Below, one piece after another: positions 50,421 through 59,628 of a DNA stretch of 64,000 nucleotides. Location: positions 124,001 through 188,000 of the forward strand of contig CAZUMW010000004.1 of NCBI GenBank assembly GCA_964621615.1, written 5' to 3'. Source of the stretch: CAZUMW01 sp964621615. Lineage in GTDB: Bacteria > Desulfobacterota > WTBG01 > CAIYCZ01 > CAIRTM01. The position numbers were made by a program, and so were the translations under genes. Numbering within the stretch: the first letter of the stretch is position 1; every line of letters starts with the position of its first letter. The notes beneath the pieces were generated by a model. That model worked only from the letters and a program-made list of their open reading frames with translations, had not been told where the DNA came from and did no database searches.

Positions 50421-51902
50421 CTACAGATCAATTTTCCCGGGATTAAGCGTTCTGTTGGGGTCCAGAATGTTTTTGAGCTTTCGTATGGCTTCGTGCGTAT
50501 AGCCTGCACGTGAATATATCATATCGCTCCAGTCATAGTAGGGGCGGTAAAAGAATGCGCCGTCGTTGATAAGCGTTTCCGCGCTGCGGCGATGAAAGGC
50601 TTTTGCCGCATCAGCATTTTCAGGGTTGCAGGGGATATTGAATTCGACATGGCACACGCGGGCACGCTGGCGGGGCTGAATATACATGCCGAGCCTGCTC
50701 GTATCGATACCGTGATCGGCAGCAAGCGCAACAAACCGATTCCAGAACTGAGGGACCTTGTTCAGGCCGTTTTGAAACACTATGTCCAGGCAGGCGCCCA
50801 TGTCCCGCTCTTTCCAGTACACATCGCCGGCCCAGGGAGAGGTGAGCATTTTCTGAAGCCGGACGTTTGCATCCGCAACTGCCGCAAGGCCTTCTGTGTA
50901 CGAGCACATATACTGATCTGCAATATGCGCTATAGCCTTTTCTTCATAAGCGATGCGCTCTTCGGGGAAAAACTGCCCGCCCCACAGGTTAACCGCAATA
51001 CAGAAAGGAGGCATTTCTTTTGCCAGCGCAGCGACATCACTGTCTTTTTCAGCAAAAATGGATGCGAGATTGTATCCGTTCAAAAGGAAGCACTCATGGC
51101 CGATTTCGCGGCGCTGAATGGTGTACAGCGGCATGACCGCATCCTCAATTCTGTCAAAAGGCAGAAATACCAATTTCTGCTTCAGGGGCTTGTGAAAAAT
51201 TTTCACATTCATAACCGTGGCAACACCGAACGTGCCCTGACACCCGGTCAGAAGCCGCCACCAGTCGATTCCGGGGCCGCCGGTGCTGCACAGGTCGGAC
51301 TTGGTCTTGTCCGGAATTTCTTCGGGAGGCATGCTGTCAACAGCCATTGCACCGGTTCTGAACAGCTCCCCGGTTCCCCAGACCACTTCAGCGGTTTTAA
51401 ACGGCTCGTCGCACTCTGTTTTTGTAGCAAGAACCGGCTCTCTTTCGAGCACGCTCGTTATTACTGATTTGTCTCTTCGGGGAAGCAGGGGATTGAGGCA
51501 CTGCATCCCGTGCTTGTCGAGCTCCTCGTTCAGCTCCCCAAAGGTAACGCCTGCTTCAAGAAGCACCCAGCGGTTCCGGGTATCGGCGCGCGGGACACGC
51601 TTCATTCCTGAAAGGTCAAGAATAATACCGCCCTCCTCCGGAATGCCGCTCCCGTACGTACCTGTTCCCGAGCTTCGCGGAATTATCGGGCAGTTATTCT
51701 CGTTTGCAATTTTTATGACGCCCTGCACCTCGTCGCGGTTCATCGCCCTGACAACGATATCCGGCAAACGGGGCTGCATCAGGCTCGTGTCGCGTGAATA
51801 GCGCTTGAGCGTTTCAACATCGGTGTGGACGTTTTGTTCGCCAACCACACCGGTCAGTGCTTCGACAAGACTGCTGATGGTTGTAGCTGCTGCTGTACTC
51901 AT
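50421..51902 (-). CDS. VAO-family FAD-binding oxidase or dehydrogenase (493 residues), cluster head
   Basis: PP-loop FAD domain: LPDIVVRAMNRDEVQGVIKI, CPIIPRSSGTGTYGSGIPEE, RWVLLEAGVTFGELNEELDK, TGGPGIDWWRLLTGCQGTFG, and ends DPNRTLNPGKIDL. The cap has HECFLLNGYNLASIF and RLGMYIQPRQRARVCHVEF, the latter close to the substrate-binding region of vanillyl-alcohol-oxidase relatives. Start ATG 51902 has GGAGAAGGA upstream. A TATAAT lies at 51928-51923 on the minus strand, about 14 bases ahead of the likely initiation point, but its -35 is poor. First gene of the flavoprotein cluster. Confidence 0.83.
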   Translation of the reverse strand: MSTAAATTISSLVEALTGVVGEQNVHTDVETLKRYSRDTSLMQPRLPDIVVRAMNRDEVQGVIKIANENNCPIIPRSSGTGTYGSGIPEEGGIILDLSGMKRVPRADTRNRWVLLEAGVTFGELNEELDKHGMQCLNPLLPRRDKSVITSVLEREPVLATKTECDEPFKTAEVVWGTGELFRTGAMAVDSMPPEEIPDKTKSDLCSTGGPGIDWWRLLTGCQGTFGVATVMNVKIFHKPLKQKLVFLPFDRIEDAVMPLYTIQRREIGHECFLLNGYNLASIFAEKDSDVAALAKEMPPFCIAVNLWGGQFFPEERIAYEEKAIAHIADQYMCSYTEGLAAVADANVRLQKMLTSPWAGDVYWKERDMGACLDIVFQNGLNKVPQFWNRFVALAADHGIDTSRLGMYIQPRQRARVCHVEFNIPCNPENADAAKAFHRRSAETLINDGAFFYRPYYDWSDMIYSRAGYTHEAIRKLKNILDPNRTLNPGKIDL

Positions 51903-52273
51903 ATTCCTTCTCCACCTGTTAGATTATAATTGTTGGTTTCTTACCGATCTGACGTTTATTAAAATCAACACCGGGCAGTGCCGCATTCATAATTATCAAA
52001 AAAGCGCATCCAGCGTGAGCTCGGCAAGCTCTGCTCCCACTGCATGCTCCAGCATAATGCCGCCGGGGTCATTTTCGTTCATAAATATCCAAATATACGA
52101 TAGAAATAAACATTAAATGAACACATCAAAAGCCTACTTAAACTTAATTATAATGTCAAGGGAAATCTTTAGCCTGCAAAGTATTTTACCGGCTGACACG
52201 GAACACATAGAAAGCACAAACCGGGGTCGTCCGGTGCGGAAACTGTCACCTGTCCAGGCACAGCCCATTGAAG
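51903..52273. other. 371-base gap, possible 28-codon minus-strand peptide
   Basis: Holds the promoter region of the flavoprotein cluster (TATAAT on the minus strand at 51928-51923). On the minus strand a 28-codon frame from ATG 52083 begins MNENDPGGIMLEHAVGAE and is protein-like in composition, but it has no ribosome site and could be a gene remnant. A 61-codon plus frame (52117-52302) that runs into the TPR gene is not convincing. The rest shows nothing else. Confidence 0.3.
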
Positions 52274-53701
52274 CTATAAAAGAAGGCGGACGAGAAGCGT
52301 AAGGCTTGTGGACAGAAGCAGTAAAAATCCCCACACGGTGAGCCCATACACTGCAAACGCCGCAATGGTAAGCACAAGCAGAAGCAGAAACAGATTTGAA
52401 AAAACAGCCTGAGCGACAGTACGCTTCCGTTGCCGTTCCTCCTGAGCAGCTATCCTGGCTTTCATTTCTTCTTCGATCCGCTTTGCGAGCTCAGCTTTCA
52501 TGCGCTCCTCTTCAGCCCTTCGCTCCTGATCCTCCGCTTCCTGCTGCTGCTTTTGTGCGCTCTGCTCTTTTTGCTTTTTCTGCTGCTCACTCTCATCGCT
52601 GTTAATGGTTTCCTGATTGATCTTTTCCTTCAGCTCATCAATCAGCAGCATGATATCCTTGTGCTGGAGATAATCATTGGTGTTTAGAAGCTTTTTTGCG
52701 TAATTCAGTTTATCCTCGACATGCATTTTCAAAACATCGCTGAGCCTGGATGTGTTTTCCTGGAAAAGCCGCTCGCATTCGGCAATGTCATTTTCCGCTA
52801 TTTCATAAAAAAGGCGCCTGATTTCATCCCGAATAGCGCTGAAATCTGAATCTTTTTCAACTTTCAGACAGTAGCGCCTGTCAAATGTTTCTATCGCCTC
52901 GCGCAATTGTGCGGAGGCCTCATCTTCATCGCCGAAAGCAGCATAAAATTTAGCTAAATTATAGTATGCCTCAGACATCCGGGGCTCCATTTCGATCGCC
53001 TTAATGGTAAGATCTATGCCGCTCTGTATATCGCCGTACACCGCAGAAGATACCCATCCGCTGTAAAAATACCCCTGAGCGGCAACCTGCATCTGCTCTT
53101 CAAACAGTTCAGCTGCTGTAAAACACAGCGAATAATATTCCATGGCGCGCTTAAAATCACGCTGCTTTCGGTGATAATGCAGAATGTGCCCCATATGCAG
53201 GTAGGCAAAGGCGTTTTCTCTATAATCCTCAATTGATTTCGAAAACAGCCGCAGCGACTCGCTGAACTGGTCCTGCTGCTCAGCGGTACGGCAGGCATCC
53301 CGATAGAATTTCATGGCCTCACGGAATCTGTTTTCAGCATCACTTTTCATAAGGCCCTGCATTTTTTCAAACACGGTATTAAGGCCCGCCCGGAAAGAGC
53401 CGCGTGCCATTTCAAAAATAACCAGCACGCCGCCCATTGCTATGTTATACTGCGCTTTCAGGGAAAGCATGCCTTCGGAAAGCATATCCGCCTCATACGT
53501 TACCAGCTCCTCCATATCGGTCAGCTCAGGGTTCATCACCCATTTTTCATCAAAGTGCATCCGTGACAGCAACGGAGCGCTTTCTTCGGTAATAAGGATT
53601 ATTCCCTGCTGGAGCTTGCCCACATATTTTCTGGGCAGCAAAAACCCGTTGTAGGTGTGCATCTGATCATGCAGAATGGGAAAGGTAGAATAGTCGATCA
53701 T
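52274..53701 (-). CDS. TPR/coiled-coil protein with C-terminal membrane anchor
   Basis: 475 residues. About residues 10-105 form an N-terminal domain of unknown type (KYVGKLQQGIILITEESAPL). TPR-like helical pairs follow (about 130-280: SESLRLFSKSIEDYRENAFA, later KAIEMEPRMSEAYYNLAKFY). A long charged coiled coil (about 365-425, repeats of EQ/EE/KR) precedes two closely spaced C-terminal membrane segments (about 428-475). It is tail-anchored, with most of it in the cytoplasm. It is divergent from the tandem Ser/Thr kinase gene with a shared 267-base gap; it could be a scaffold or substrate for the kinase, but that is inference. Confidence 0.72.
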   Translation of the reverse strand: MIDYSTFPILHDQMHTYNGFLLPRKYVGKLQQGIILITEESAPLLSRMHFDEKWVMNPELTDMEELVTYEADMLSEGMLSLKAQYNIAMGGVLVIFEMARGSFRAGLNTVFEKMQGLMKSDAENRFREAMKFYRDACRTAEQQDQFSESLRLFSKSIEDYRENAFAYLHMGHILHYHRKQRDFKRAMEYYSLCFTAAELFEEQMQVAAQGYFYSGWVSSAVYGDIQSGIDLTIKAIEMEPRMSEAYYNLAKFYAAFGDEDEASAQLREAIETFDRRYCLKVEKDSDFSAIRDEIRRLFYEIAENDIAECERLFQENTSRLSDVLKMHVEDKLNYAKKLLNTNDYLQHKDIMLLIDELKEKINQETINSDESEQQKKQKEQSAQKQQQEAEDQERRAEEERMKAELAKRIEEEMKARIAAQEERQRKRTVAQAVFSNLFLLLLVLTIAAFAVYGLTVWGFLLLLSTSLTLLVRLLL

Positions 53702-53742
53702 AGCGAGGGTTTTTAATTTGTTACAAAAAAGTGTACCGGCAC

Positions 53743-53771
53743 ATTATATACGGCATATTCCTCGGGTGCAA
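53743..53771 (-). promoter_or_regulatory. Candidate promoter of the TPR gene
   Basis: On the minus strand, TTGCAC (53771-53766), 17-base spacer, TATAAT (53748-53743). The -10 box is perfect. Initiation near 53737 gives a leader of about 36 bases to the ATG at 53701. Confidence 0.55.
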
Positions 53772-53892
53772 AAAAAAGCACGCGCCCTCCGTAACGCCCG
53801 GCAATGCCCTGCACGGGTATATTTTCTTTCGGTTTTACTGCGCAGAATCTTTAACGCAACGATGCAGGGCCGGCCGCCGGGCGGCATTGCAA

Positions 53893-53921
53893 TTGACACG
53901 CGCTAAACAGTAGTCTATATT
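53893..53921 (+). promoter_or_regulatory. Strong promoter of the tandem kinase gene
   Basis: TTGACA (53893-53898), exactly 17 bases, TATATT (53916-53921): six of six and five of six. Initiation near 53928, about 41 bases before the ATG at 53969. Confidence 0.75.
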
Positions 53922-53968
53922 AATTTTGTCAGCTTTATTAATTACTTATCTTAGCAGCGTACAGCGTG

Positions 53969-55885
53969 ATGGAATCGCTTAAGGGATACCGCCTGATTGA
54001 CACAATCGGCAAAGGCGGAATGGCAACCGTATATAAGGGTATTCAAATTTCCCTGAACCGGCCGGTTGCTGTCAAAATTCTTTCAAAAAAAATGGCTCAG
54101 CGCACAGAAATTTATGAACGGTTCATGCGCGAGTCGCTGATCATCGCACGTCTGAGCAATCCGCACATCATCCATGTTATCGATCGGGGCGTTACAAAAA
54201 AAGGCATGCCCTACTTTATCATGGAATATGTAAACGGCACCGATCTTTCCGCCTCGATCCGCGACAAAACCCTGGATCTGAACCGCAAGCTTGAACTTTC
54301 TGTCCAGATATGCAAAGCCCTCTCCTATGCACATAAAAACGGGGTCATTCACCGGGATATTAAACCGGCAAACGTCATCATAGACGAAGAGGGCAATGCC
54401 CGGGTGCTTGATTTCGGCATCGCTCAGTTCTATGACGACGATCAGGGGAATAACGACAGCTCCATGAAAACAAATCCGGGCATCGTTATGGGTACGCTTC
54501 CCTATATCTCACCTGAGCAGCTCGAGTCAGCTTCTCAGGTTACTGCGCTGAGCGATATTTACTCGTTCGGCGCTCTGTCGTATGAGCTTTTCACCGGCAG
54601 AAAGCCCGCAGGGCGGTTTGTGCTGCCATCTGAAGCCGTCATCGGCTTTCCCGTGGAGCTTGAGGCTCTGATCATGAGCTGCCTTGAGCAGGACCCCGCC
54701 AAGCGCCCGTCCTCTGCCGATATCATAAAGGAGTCTCTTTTAAAATTACTGCATGGCGCCCATTTGGGAGCGGGGCAGCGCAAGCGCGCCAGTAAAGGAA
54801 TCACAAAGGTTACAGATAAATTCGCACTGCTGGATGTAATACGCGAAAGTGAATTCGGCGCTGTGTATCTCTATGAAAACAGGCAGAGCCGCGAGCTCAT
54901 GGTGATTAAAAAAAGGCCCCGCAGCGGCGACGGTTTTGTTGAATCAAAACTGCTCTCTTCTCTGAAGCACGACAATATTGTAGACATACTTGGGGTTTCC
55001 AAAAACCGGCAGCTTTTTATTATCGTCATGGAGTATGTAAGCGGGGGAAGCCTGCAGGACAGGCTCATAAAGCCGTTTTCACTGAAAGGCTTTCTGCCTG
55101 TTGCCCGCCAGATATGCGACGGGCTTGCCTTCGCACACAGAAACAGAATAATTCACGGCAACATCCGGCCAACCAATATATTGTTTGACGACCGCGGCCG
55201 GGTAAAGCTTTCCGATTTCGGCCTCGATGAGCACTACGCAGGCCAAAGCGGTTCAGACAACTGGTATAACATCTACAAAGAGGGTAAATCCTTAAAAACG
55301 GATATATTTGCAGCAGGCGTTGTTTTTTATCAAATGGTGACCGGCACGCTGCCCGATTATACGCGTGCACATGTTTCAACCTGCAGAGTGTTTGCAGAGC
55401 TTCCCGCAGAGCTTCGGGAGCTGATAAGCAGCATGCTTGCCAGATCGCACGAAAAGCGGCCCCGGAGCTTTGAGCACATAGGGCATGTTTTCGATGCCCT
55501 TGCCGAGCACGTCTCCGGACACCAGGAGGGCACTGATGCACTTCATACTGCAGCCACAGAGTATCTTGGTTCCGATACGCTGCAGGCGCCGAATCAGCAA
55601 ACCGCCCGCATCGCAGGAAGGCACTACTCGCGCGCGCTGTTTCTGCTGATTCTCCTTTATGCCGTGGGCATTACATATCTGAGCTATACCGGTAAAATCG
55701 AGACATACAAAACGCTGATGAGCGAGCTCATTGACAGTGCCTCTTCCAGCGCCGCCGGCTTTTATGATGACACGCTGCTGCCGTTTTTGAAGCTCCTTCA
55801 GAAAACCGCTCAATCCGTATACAGCGATATAATTCTCCCTGCCGTTGACAAAGCACGCGAGCGCGCACGCGAACTGTTTAATTAA
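53969..55885 (+). CDS. Ser/Thr protein kinase with a second, probably inactive kinase domain
   Basis: 638 residues (GTG at 53966 is the alternative start). Domain 1 (about 5-262) is a complete PknB-like kinase: GKGGMATVYKG (14-24), Lys36, HRDIKPANV (128-136), DFG (148-150), SPEQ. Domain 2 (about 285-515) has Lys314, a degenerate glycine loop, DFG (416-418), but HGNIRPTN at 396-403 instead of HRD-K-N: the catalytic Asp is Asn398 and the Lys is Arg. A membrane segment (556-573) and a short helical extracytoplasmic tail follow. Domain 2 is probably a pseudokinase that regulates or scaffolds domain 1. The strong promoter upstream suggests its own transcript. Confidence 0.88.
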   Translation: MESLKGYRLIDTIGKGGMATVYKGIQISLNRPVAVKILSKKMAQRTEIYERFMRESLIIARLSNPHIIHVIDRGVTKKGMPYFIMEYVNGTDLSASIRDKTLDLNRKLELSVQICKALSYAHKNGVIHRDIKPANVIIDEEGNARVLDFGIAQFYDDDQGNNDSSMKTNPGIVMGTLPYISPEQLESASQVTALSDIYSFGALSYELFTGRKPAGRFVLPSEAVIGFPVELEALIMSCLEQDPAKRPSSADIIKESLLKLLHGAHLGAGQRKRASKGITKVTDKFALLDVIRESEFGAVYLYENRQSRELMVIKKRPRSGDGFVESKLLSSLKHDNIVDILGVSKNRQLFIIVMEYVSGGSLQDRLIKPFSLKGFLPVARQICDGLAFAHRNRIIHGNIRPTNILFDDRGRVKLSDFGLDEHYAGQSGSDNWYNIYKEGKSLKTDIFAAGVVFYQMVTGTLPDYTRAHVSTCRVFAELPAELRELISSMLARSHEKRPRSFEHIGHVFDALAEHVSGHQEGTDALHTAATEYLGSDTLQAPNQQTARIAGRHYSRALFLLILLYAVGITYLSYTGKIETYKTLMSELIDSASSSAAGFYDDTLLPFLKLLQKTAQSVYSDIILPAVDKARERARELFN

Positions 55886-55997
55886 ACATGCCGCTGCCAA
55901 TCGGGATAAACTGCGAAGCCCCCTTGTCAGAGCCGGCGAACGCCCTGTGATTACATAAAAAAACCGCTCATAGCATTTGCTGAAAGGAAGCTCTACC

Positions 55998-58436
55998 ATG
56001 CAACGATATGTCTGCATACATGGTCATTTCTACCAGCCGCCAAGAGAAAACCCCTGGATCGAAGAGCTTGAGCAGCAGGACTCTGCCTATCCGTACCATG
56101 ACTGGAACGAGCGGATAACCGCTGAGTGCTATGCGCCCAACACGTCATCGCGCATACTCGACCGCGACGACCGGATAATCGAGATCGTAAACAATTATGC
56201 CGGCATCAGCTTCAATTTCGGCCCAACGCTTTTGTCATGGATGGAAAAGCATCAGCCTGATGTATACGAATCAATTCTTGAAGCCGACAAAATAAGTCGG
56301 GAAAAATATTCCGGTCACGGGTCAGCTCTCGCACAGGTCTACAACCACATCATTATGCCGCTGGCCAACCGGCGCGACAAGCAAACACAAGTTATATGGG
56401 GCATTAAAGATTTTGAGCACCGCTTCAATCGTTCACCTGAGGGCATGTGGCTTGCTGAAACCGCAGTAGACTGTGAAACGCTGGACATCATGTCCGACAA
56501 CGGCATCGCCTTTACTATTCTTGCGCCGCACCAGGCGCACCGCATACGTAAAATCGGCGCCGCTGAGTGGAACTCGGTAAGCGGGCAGCGCATTGATCCG
56601 AAAAGACCCTACCTGTGCCGCCTGCCTTCCGGCCGGTCTATAACGATCTTTTTTTATGACGGGCCCATATCCCTTGACGTGTCTTTCCGCGACCTCCTTT
56701 CAAATGGGGTTCGCTTTGCCAACCGCCTTATAGACGTATTTGATGATGATACTGAGCCTCAGCTGGTCAGCATCGCAACCGACGGGGAAACCTACGGACA
56801 CCACCATCGCTACGGAGAAATGGCGCTTACCTACTGCCTGCATCACATAAGCTCGCACAAGCTAGCACACATAACCGTATTCGGCGAGTATCTCGAAAAA
56901 TTTCCTCCCGATTACGAGGTGGAAATATATGACAACACCTCATGGAGCTGTGCACACGGGATCGAGCGCTGGAAAAGCGACTGCGGATGCAGCATCGGAC
57001 AACAGCCTTCCTGGAACCAGAAGTGGAGAGGCCCGCTCAGAAATGCGCTGGACCGGCTGCGAAACAGGCTCATTTCTATATATGAAGACAAAATGTCACC
57101 CTGCGTGCGCGATCCCTGGTCGGCACGAAACGAATATATCGACATTATTTTATCCCGAACAGACGATTCAATCGGACGGTTCGCTGCCCGTCACGCCCTG
57201 CGCAAGCTTTCCACCGAAGAGATCACCGCCCTTTTAAAACTTCTCGAAATGCAGCGAAATGCCCAGCTTATGTATACAAGCTGCGGCTGGTTTTTCGATG
57301 AAATATCCGGCATTGAAACAGTGCAGATTATGGCCTATGCTGCCCGGGCCATACAGCTTGCCCTGGAGGTGACCGGCAAAAACCTCGAGCCGGAATTTAC
57401 GGCAGCGCTTCGGAGCGCACAAAGCAACATCAGGGATCTCGGCGACGGCAAAAACATATACAGCACATTTGTCAAAACCGCTGTAACGGATGTTTTACGC
57501 GTTGGAGCACACTATGCCGTTTCTTCGATGTTTGAAGACTATGATGAGGAAACAGAGCTTTACTGCTACAGCGCCGTCAAAAAAGCATACCAGTGCCACG
57601 AGGCCGGCATACACCGCCTTGCCGCCGGAAGCGCTGAAATACGATCTCATATAACCAGGGAATCGGTTTTTGTGGGGTTCTCAGTGCTGCACCTTGGAGA
57701 CCATAATATTGTATGCGGCGTCATCCCCCACCCCGGCACAAAGCCATTTGAGATGATTTGCGATGAGCTTGCTCAGTCGTTCATGAAGGGCGATATCACG
57801 GAGGTAATTCACGCAATAGAAAAGCATTTCGACAGGGGGCAGTATTCCCTGTGGCACCTTTTCAGAGATGAGCAGCGCAAAATCCTGAGGCAAATCATTA
57901 CGTCAACGCTTGAGGAAAGCGCTTCCTCCTTTCGAGCCGCATACAAGCAATACTACCCGCTTATGCTGGTTATGAGCGAGCTGTCAATGCCGCTTCCGAA
58001 AACATTTTCAACCTCTGCTGAATTCGCTATCAACATGGAGCTTCAGGAGCACTTTCAATCAGAGGAGCCGGACCCGGAGGCAATCCAAAATCTTATCAGC
58101 GAAGCGAAGCGCTGGAAAATAGACATTGACACCGCAACGCTCAGCTATAGCGCCACCGGCAGAATAACCGGCCTTATGGAAGCGGCCCGCCAGGATCCGG
58201 AAGATCTCGCCGCTTTGGAAAAGGTGTGCGTGCTGCTTGAAATAACCGGTGAGCTTGACCTTGAGCTGAATTTATGGAAAGTACAAAACAGCTATTTTGA
58301 AATCAGCAAAAAGCTGTCAGCCGATGAGTTTTTTCCGCGGGGCGCCACAAAAAAATTCAGGCAGCGCTGGCATGCGCAGTTCCGGAAGCTGGGCGCGTTG
58401 CTGAACATCCGGTATGCGAACTCTCCTTTACAGTAA
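55998..58436 (+). CDS. GH57-family glycoside hydrolase with DUF3536
   Basis: 812 residues from ATG 55998 (GGAAG upstream; 55977 is the longer option). N-terminal GH57 barrel: VCIHGHFYQPPRENPWIEEL, CYAPNTSSRILDRDDRI, MWLAETAVDCETLDIM, IATDGETYGHHHRYGEMAL and NTSWSCAHGIERW. The C-terminal half is the helical DUF3536 region. GH57 enzymes act on alpha-glucans by retaining hydrolysis or transfer (amylase, branching or transglucosylation); the two conserved acidic motifs are present. No signal peptide, so it is cytoplasmic, suggesting storage-glycan turnover. It is alone, 112 bases after the tandem kinase. Confidence 0.85.
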   Translation: MQRYVCIHGHFYQPPRENPWIEELEQQDSAYPYHDWNERITAECYAPNTSSRILDRDDRIIEIVNNYAGISFNFGPTLLSWMEKHQPDVYESILEADKISREKYSGHGSALAQVYNHIIMPLANRRDKQTQVIWGIKDFEHRFNRSPEGMWLAETAVDCETLDIMSDNGIAFTILAPHQAHRIRKIGAAEWNSVSGQRIDPKRPYLCRLPSGRSITIFFYDGPISLDVSFRDLLSNGVRFANRLIDVFDDDTEPQLVSIATDGETYGHHHRYGEMALTYCLHHISSHKLAHITVFGEYLEKFPPDYEVEIYDNTSWSCAHGIERWKSDCGCSIGQQPSWNQKWRGPLRNALDRLRNRLISIYEDKMSPCVRDPWSARNEYIDIILSRTDDSIGRFAARHALRKLSTEEITALLKLLEMQRNAQLMYTSCGWFFDEISGIETVQIMAYAARAIQLALEVTGKNLEPEFTAALRSAQSNIRDLGDGKNIYSTFVKTAVTDVLRVGAHYAVSSMFEDYDEETELYCYSAVKKAYQCHEAGIHRLAAGSAEIRSHITRESVFVGFSVLHLGDHNIVCGVIPHPGTKPFEMICDELAQSFMKGDITEVIHAIEKHFDRGQYSLWHLFRDEQRKILRQIITSTLEESASSFRAAYKQYYPLMLVMSELSMPLPKTFSTSAEFAINMELQEHFQSEEPDPEAIQNLISEAKRWKIDIDTATLSYSATGRITGLMEAARQDPEDLAALEKVCVLLEITGELDLELNLWKVQNSYFEISKKLSADEFFPRGATKKFRQRWHAQFRKLGALLNIRYANSPLQ

Positions 58437-58686
58437 AAAGTATCCCCGGCGCAGGGAGAAAGATCGCTGAGCCGCCCGCAAGCGGCTTGGGTTCTCACGA
58501 AACGATCAATAGCTTAAATTTATTGCGTTTTGTCATATAGCTTTTTTTCGGTGTTTCCAGCTATAGCAGGCTGCAGCACCCGTGTACGTAATTCTCTGGT
58601 TCGCCAGACAAGCCGTGCAATGGCCCCTGCTTATCGGATTTTCGCTCTGTGCCGAAAAAGGAACGTCTGATTCAATGTAAAACCCA

Positions 58687-59544
58687 TCATTTCTTCTGTG
58701 CGATAACAACCCGATCGCAGCCGGCATAATCCTTAATCGTCCCTATATTATGGAAGCAGCGGGCATCAGATAAGATACCGGTCACATCAGGTGCCTGATC
58801 ACAGCCTATTTCAAGAGCTGCCCACCCCCCGGATCTGAGCACCGCAGCAATGATATGTATATTTGTCTGATAAAACATCAGGCCGCTTTTGCCGCCGTCA
58901 AGCGCGATGCGCGGCTCGTAGAGCCGGATATCCGGTGCAAGGGACTGGAGGTCCCCGGCGGGTATGTACGGAGGGTTTGAAACAATAATATCAAAGTATG
59001 GATACTGTCTGCACCACTCAAGCCCCTGGCCCAGCACAAAACAAATGCGCTCACTGACACCGTGCCGCGCTGCATTCCGTGATGCAGTCTCAATCGCGCC
59101 CATGGATATATCAGTGCCGACTGCAGCAAGCGTGCGTATTTCTACGGCAAGAGAAATACATACAGCCCCGCTTCCGACACCGATCTCAAGCAGCCGGGCG
59201 GGACCGCGCATCTGGCTCAATATGCTCAGCGCTTCCTGAACAAGTATTTCGGTTTCCGGCCTCGGAATCAGCACCGATGGGTTAACCGCGAACGGCAGCG
59301 ACCAGAACTCTTTCTCTCCGGTAATATAGGCAACGGGCTCGCGCGCGCCTCTGCGCCGCACCATTTCCCGGTATGCGGACAGCTCGTCATCTCCGACCGG
59401 CTGCTCATAATCAAGATACAGCTGCACCCTGCTTTTGCCGAGACAGTGCCCCAGAAGAAGCTCTGCATCAAGCCTGGCAGAGCGTATATGCTTGCCGGCA
59501 AAATAGGACTGCGTTTCTTTAAGCAGTTTGAGCACTGTCCACAT
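58687..59544 (-). CDS. prmC: Release factor N5-glutamine methyltransferase
   Basis: 285 residues. Methylates the glutamine of the GGQ motif in release factors RF1 and RF2. N-terminal helical domain (HIRSARLDAELLLGHCLGKS), then SAM domain with LLEIGVGSGAVCISLAVEI, and the NPPY substrate motif in ISNPPYIPAGDL. It follows its substrate gene prfA by 84 bases on the left strand, the usual pairing. Confidence 0.94.
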   Translation of the reverse strand: MWTVLKLLKETQSYFAGKHIRSARLDAELLLGHCLGKSRVQLYLDYEQPVGDDELSAYREMVRRRGAREPVAYITGEKEFWSLPFAVNPSVLIPRPETEILVQEALSILSQMRGPARLLEIGVGSGAVCISLAVEIRTLAAVGTDISMGAIETASRNAARHGVSERICFVLGQGLEWCRQYPYFDIIVSNPPYIPAGDLQSLAPDIRLYEPRIALDGGKSGLMFYQTNIHIIAAVLRSGGWAALEIGCDQAPDVTGILSDARCFHNIGTIKDYAGCDRVVIAQKK

Positions 59545-59628
59545 TATAGTGCATGCTTTCTGAGCACAGACACAAAGCGCGTAAAAAAGCCGGACTTAAA
59601 TCTGCAGGAAAAGCTGTAAAACGTTTAT

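Noticed and set aside
50592..51467. 291-codon plus-strand open frame
   Set aside because: Antisense to the 493-residue flavoprotein; composition and lack of a start signal mark it as a shadow.
52117..52302. 61-codon plus-strand frame
   Set aside because: Converges into the end of the TPR gene, lacks a ribosome site and has no similarity I recognise.
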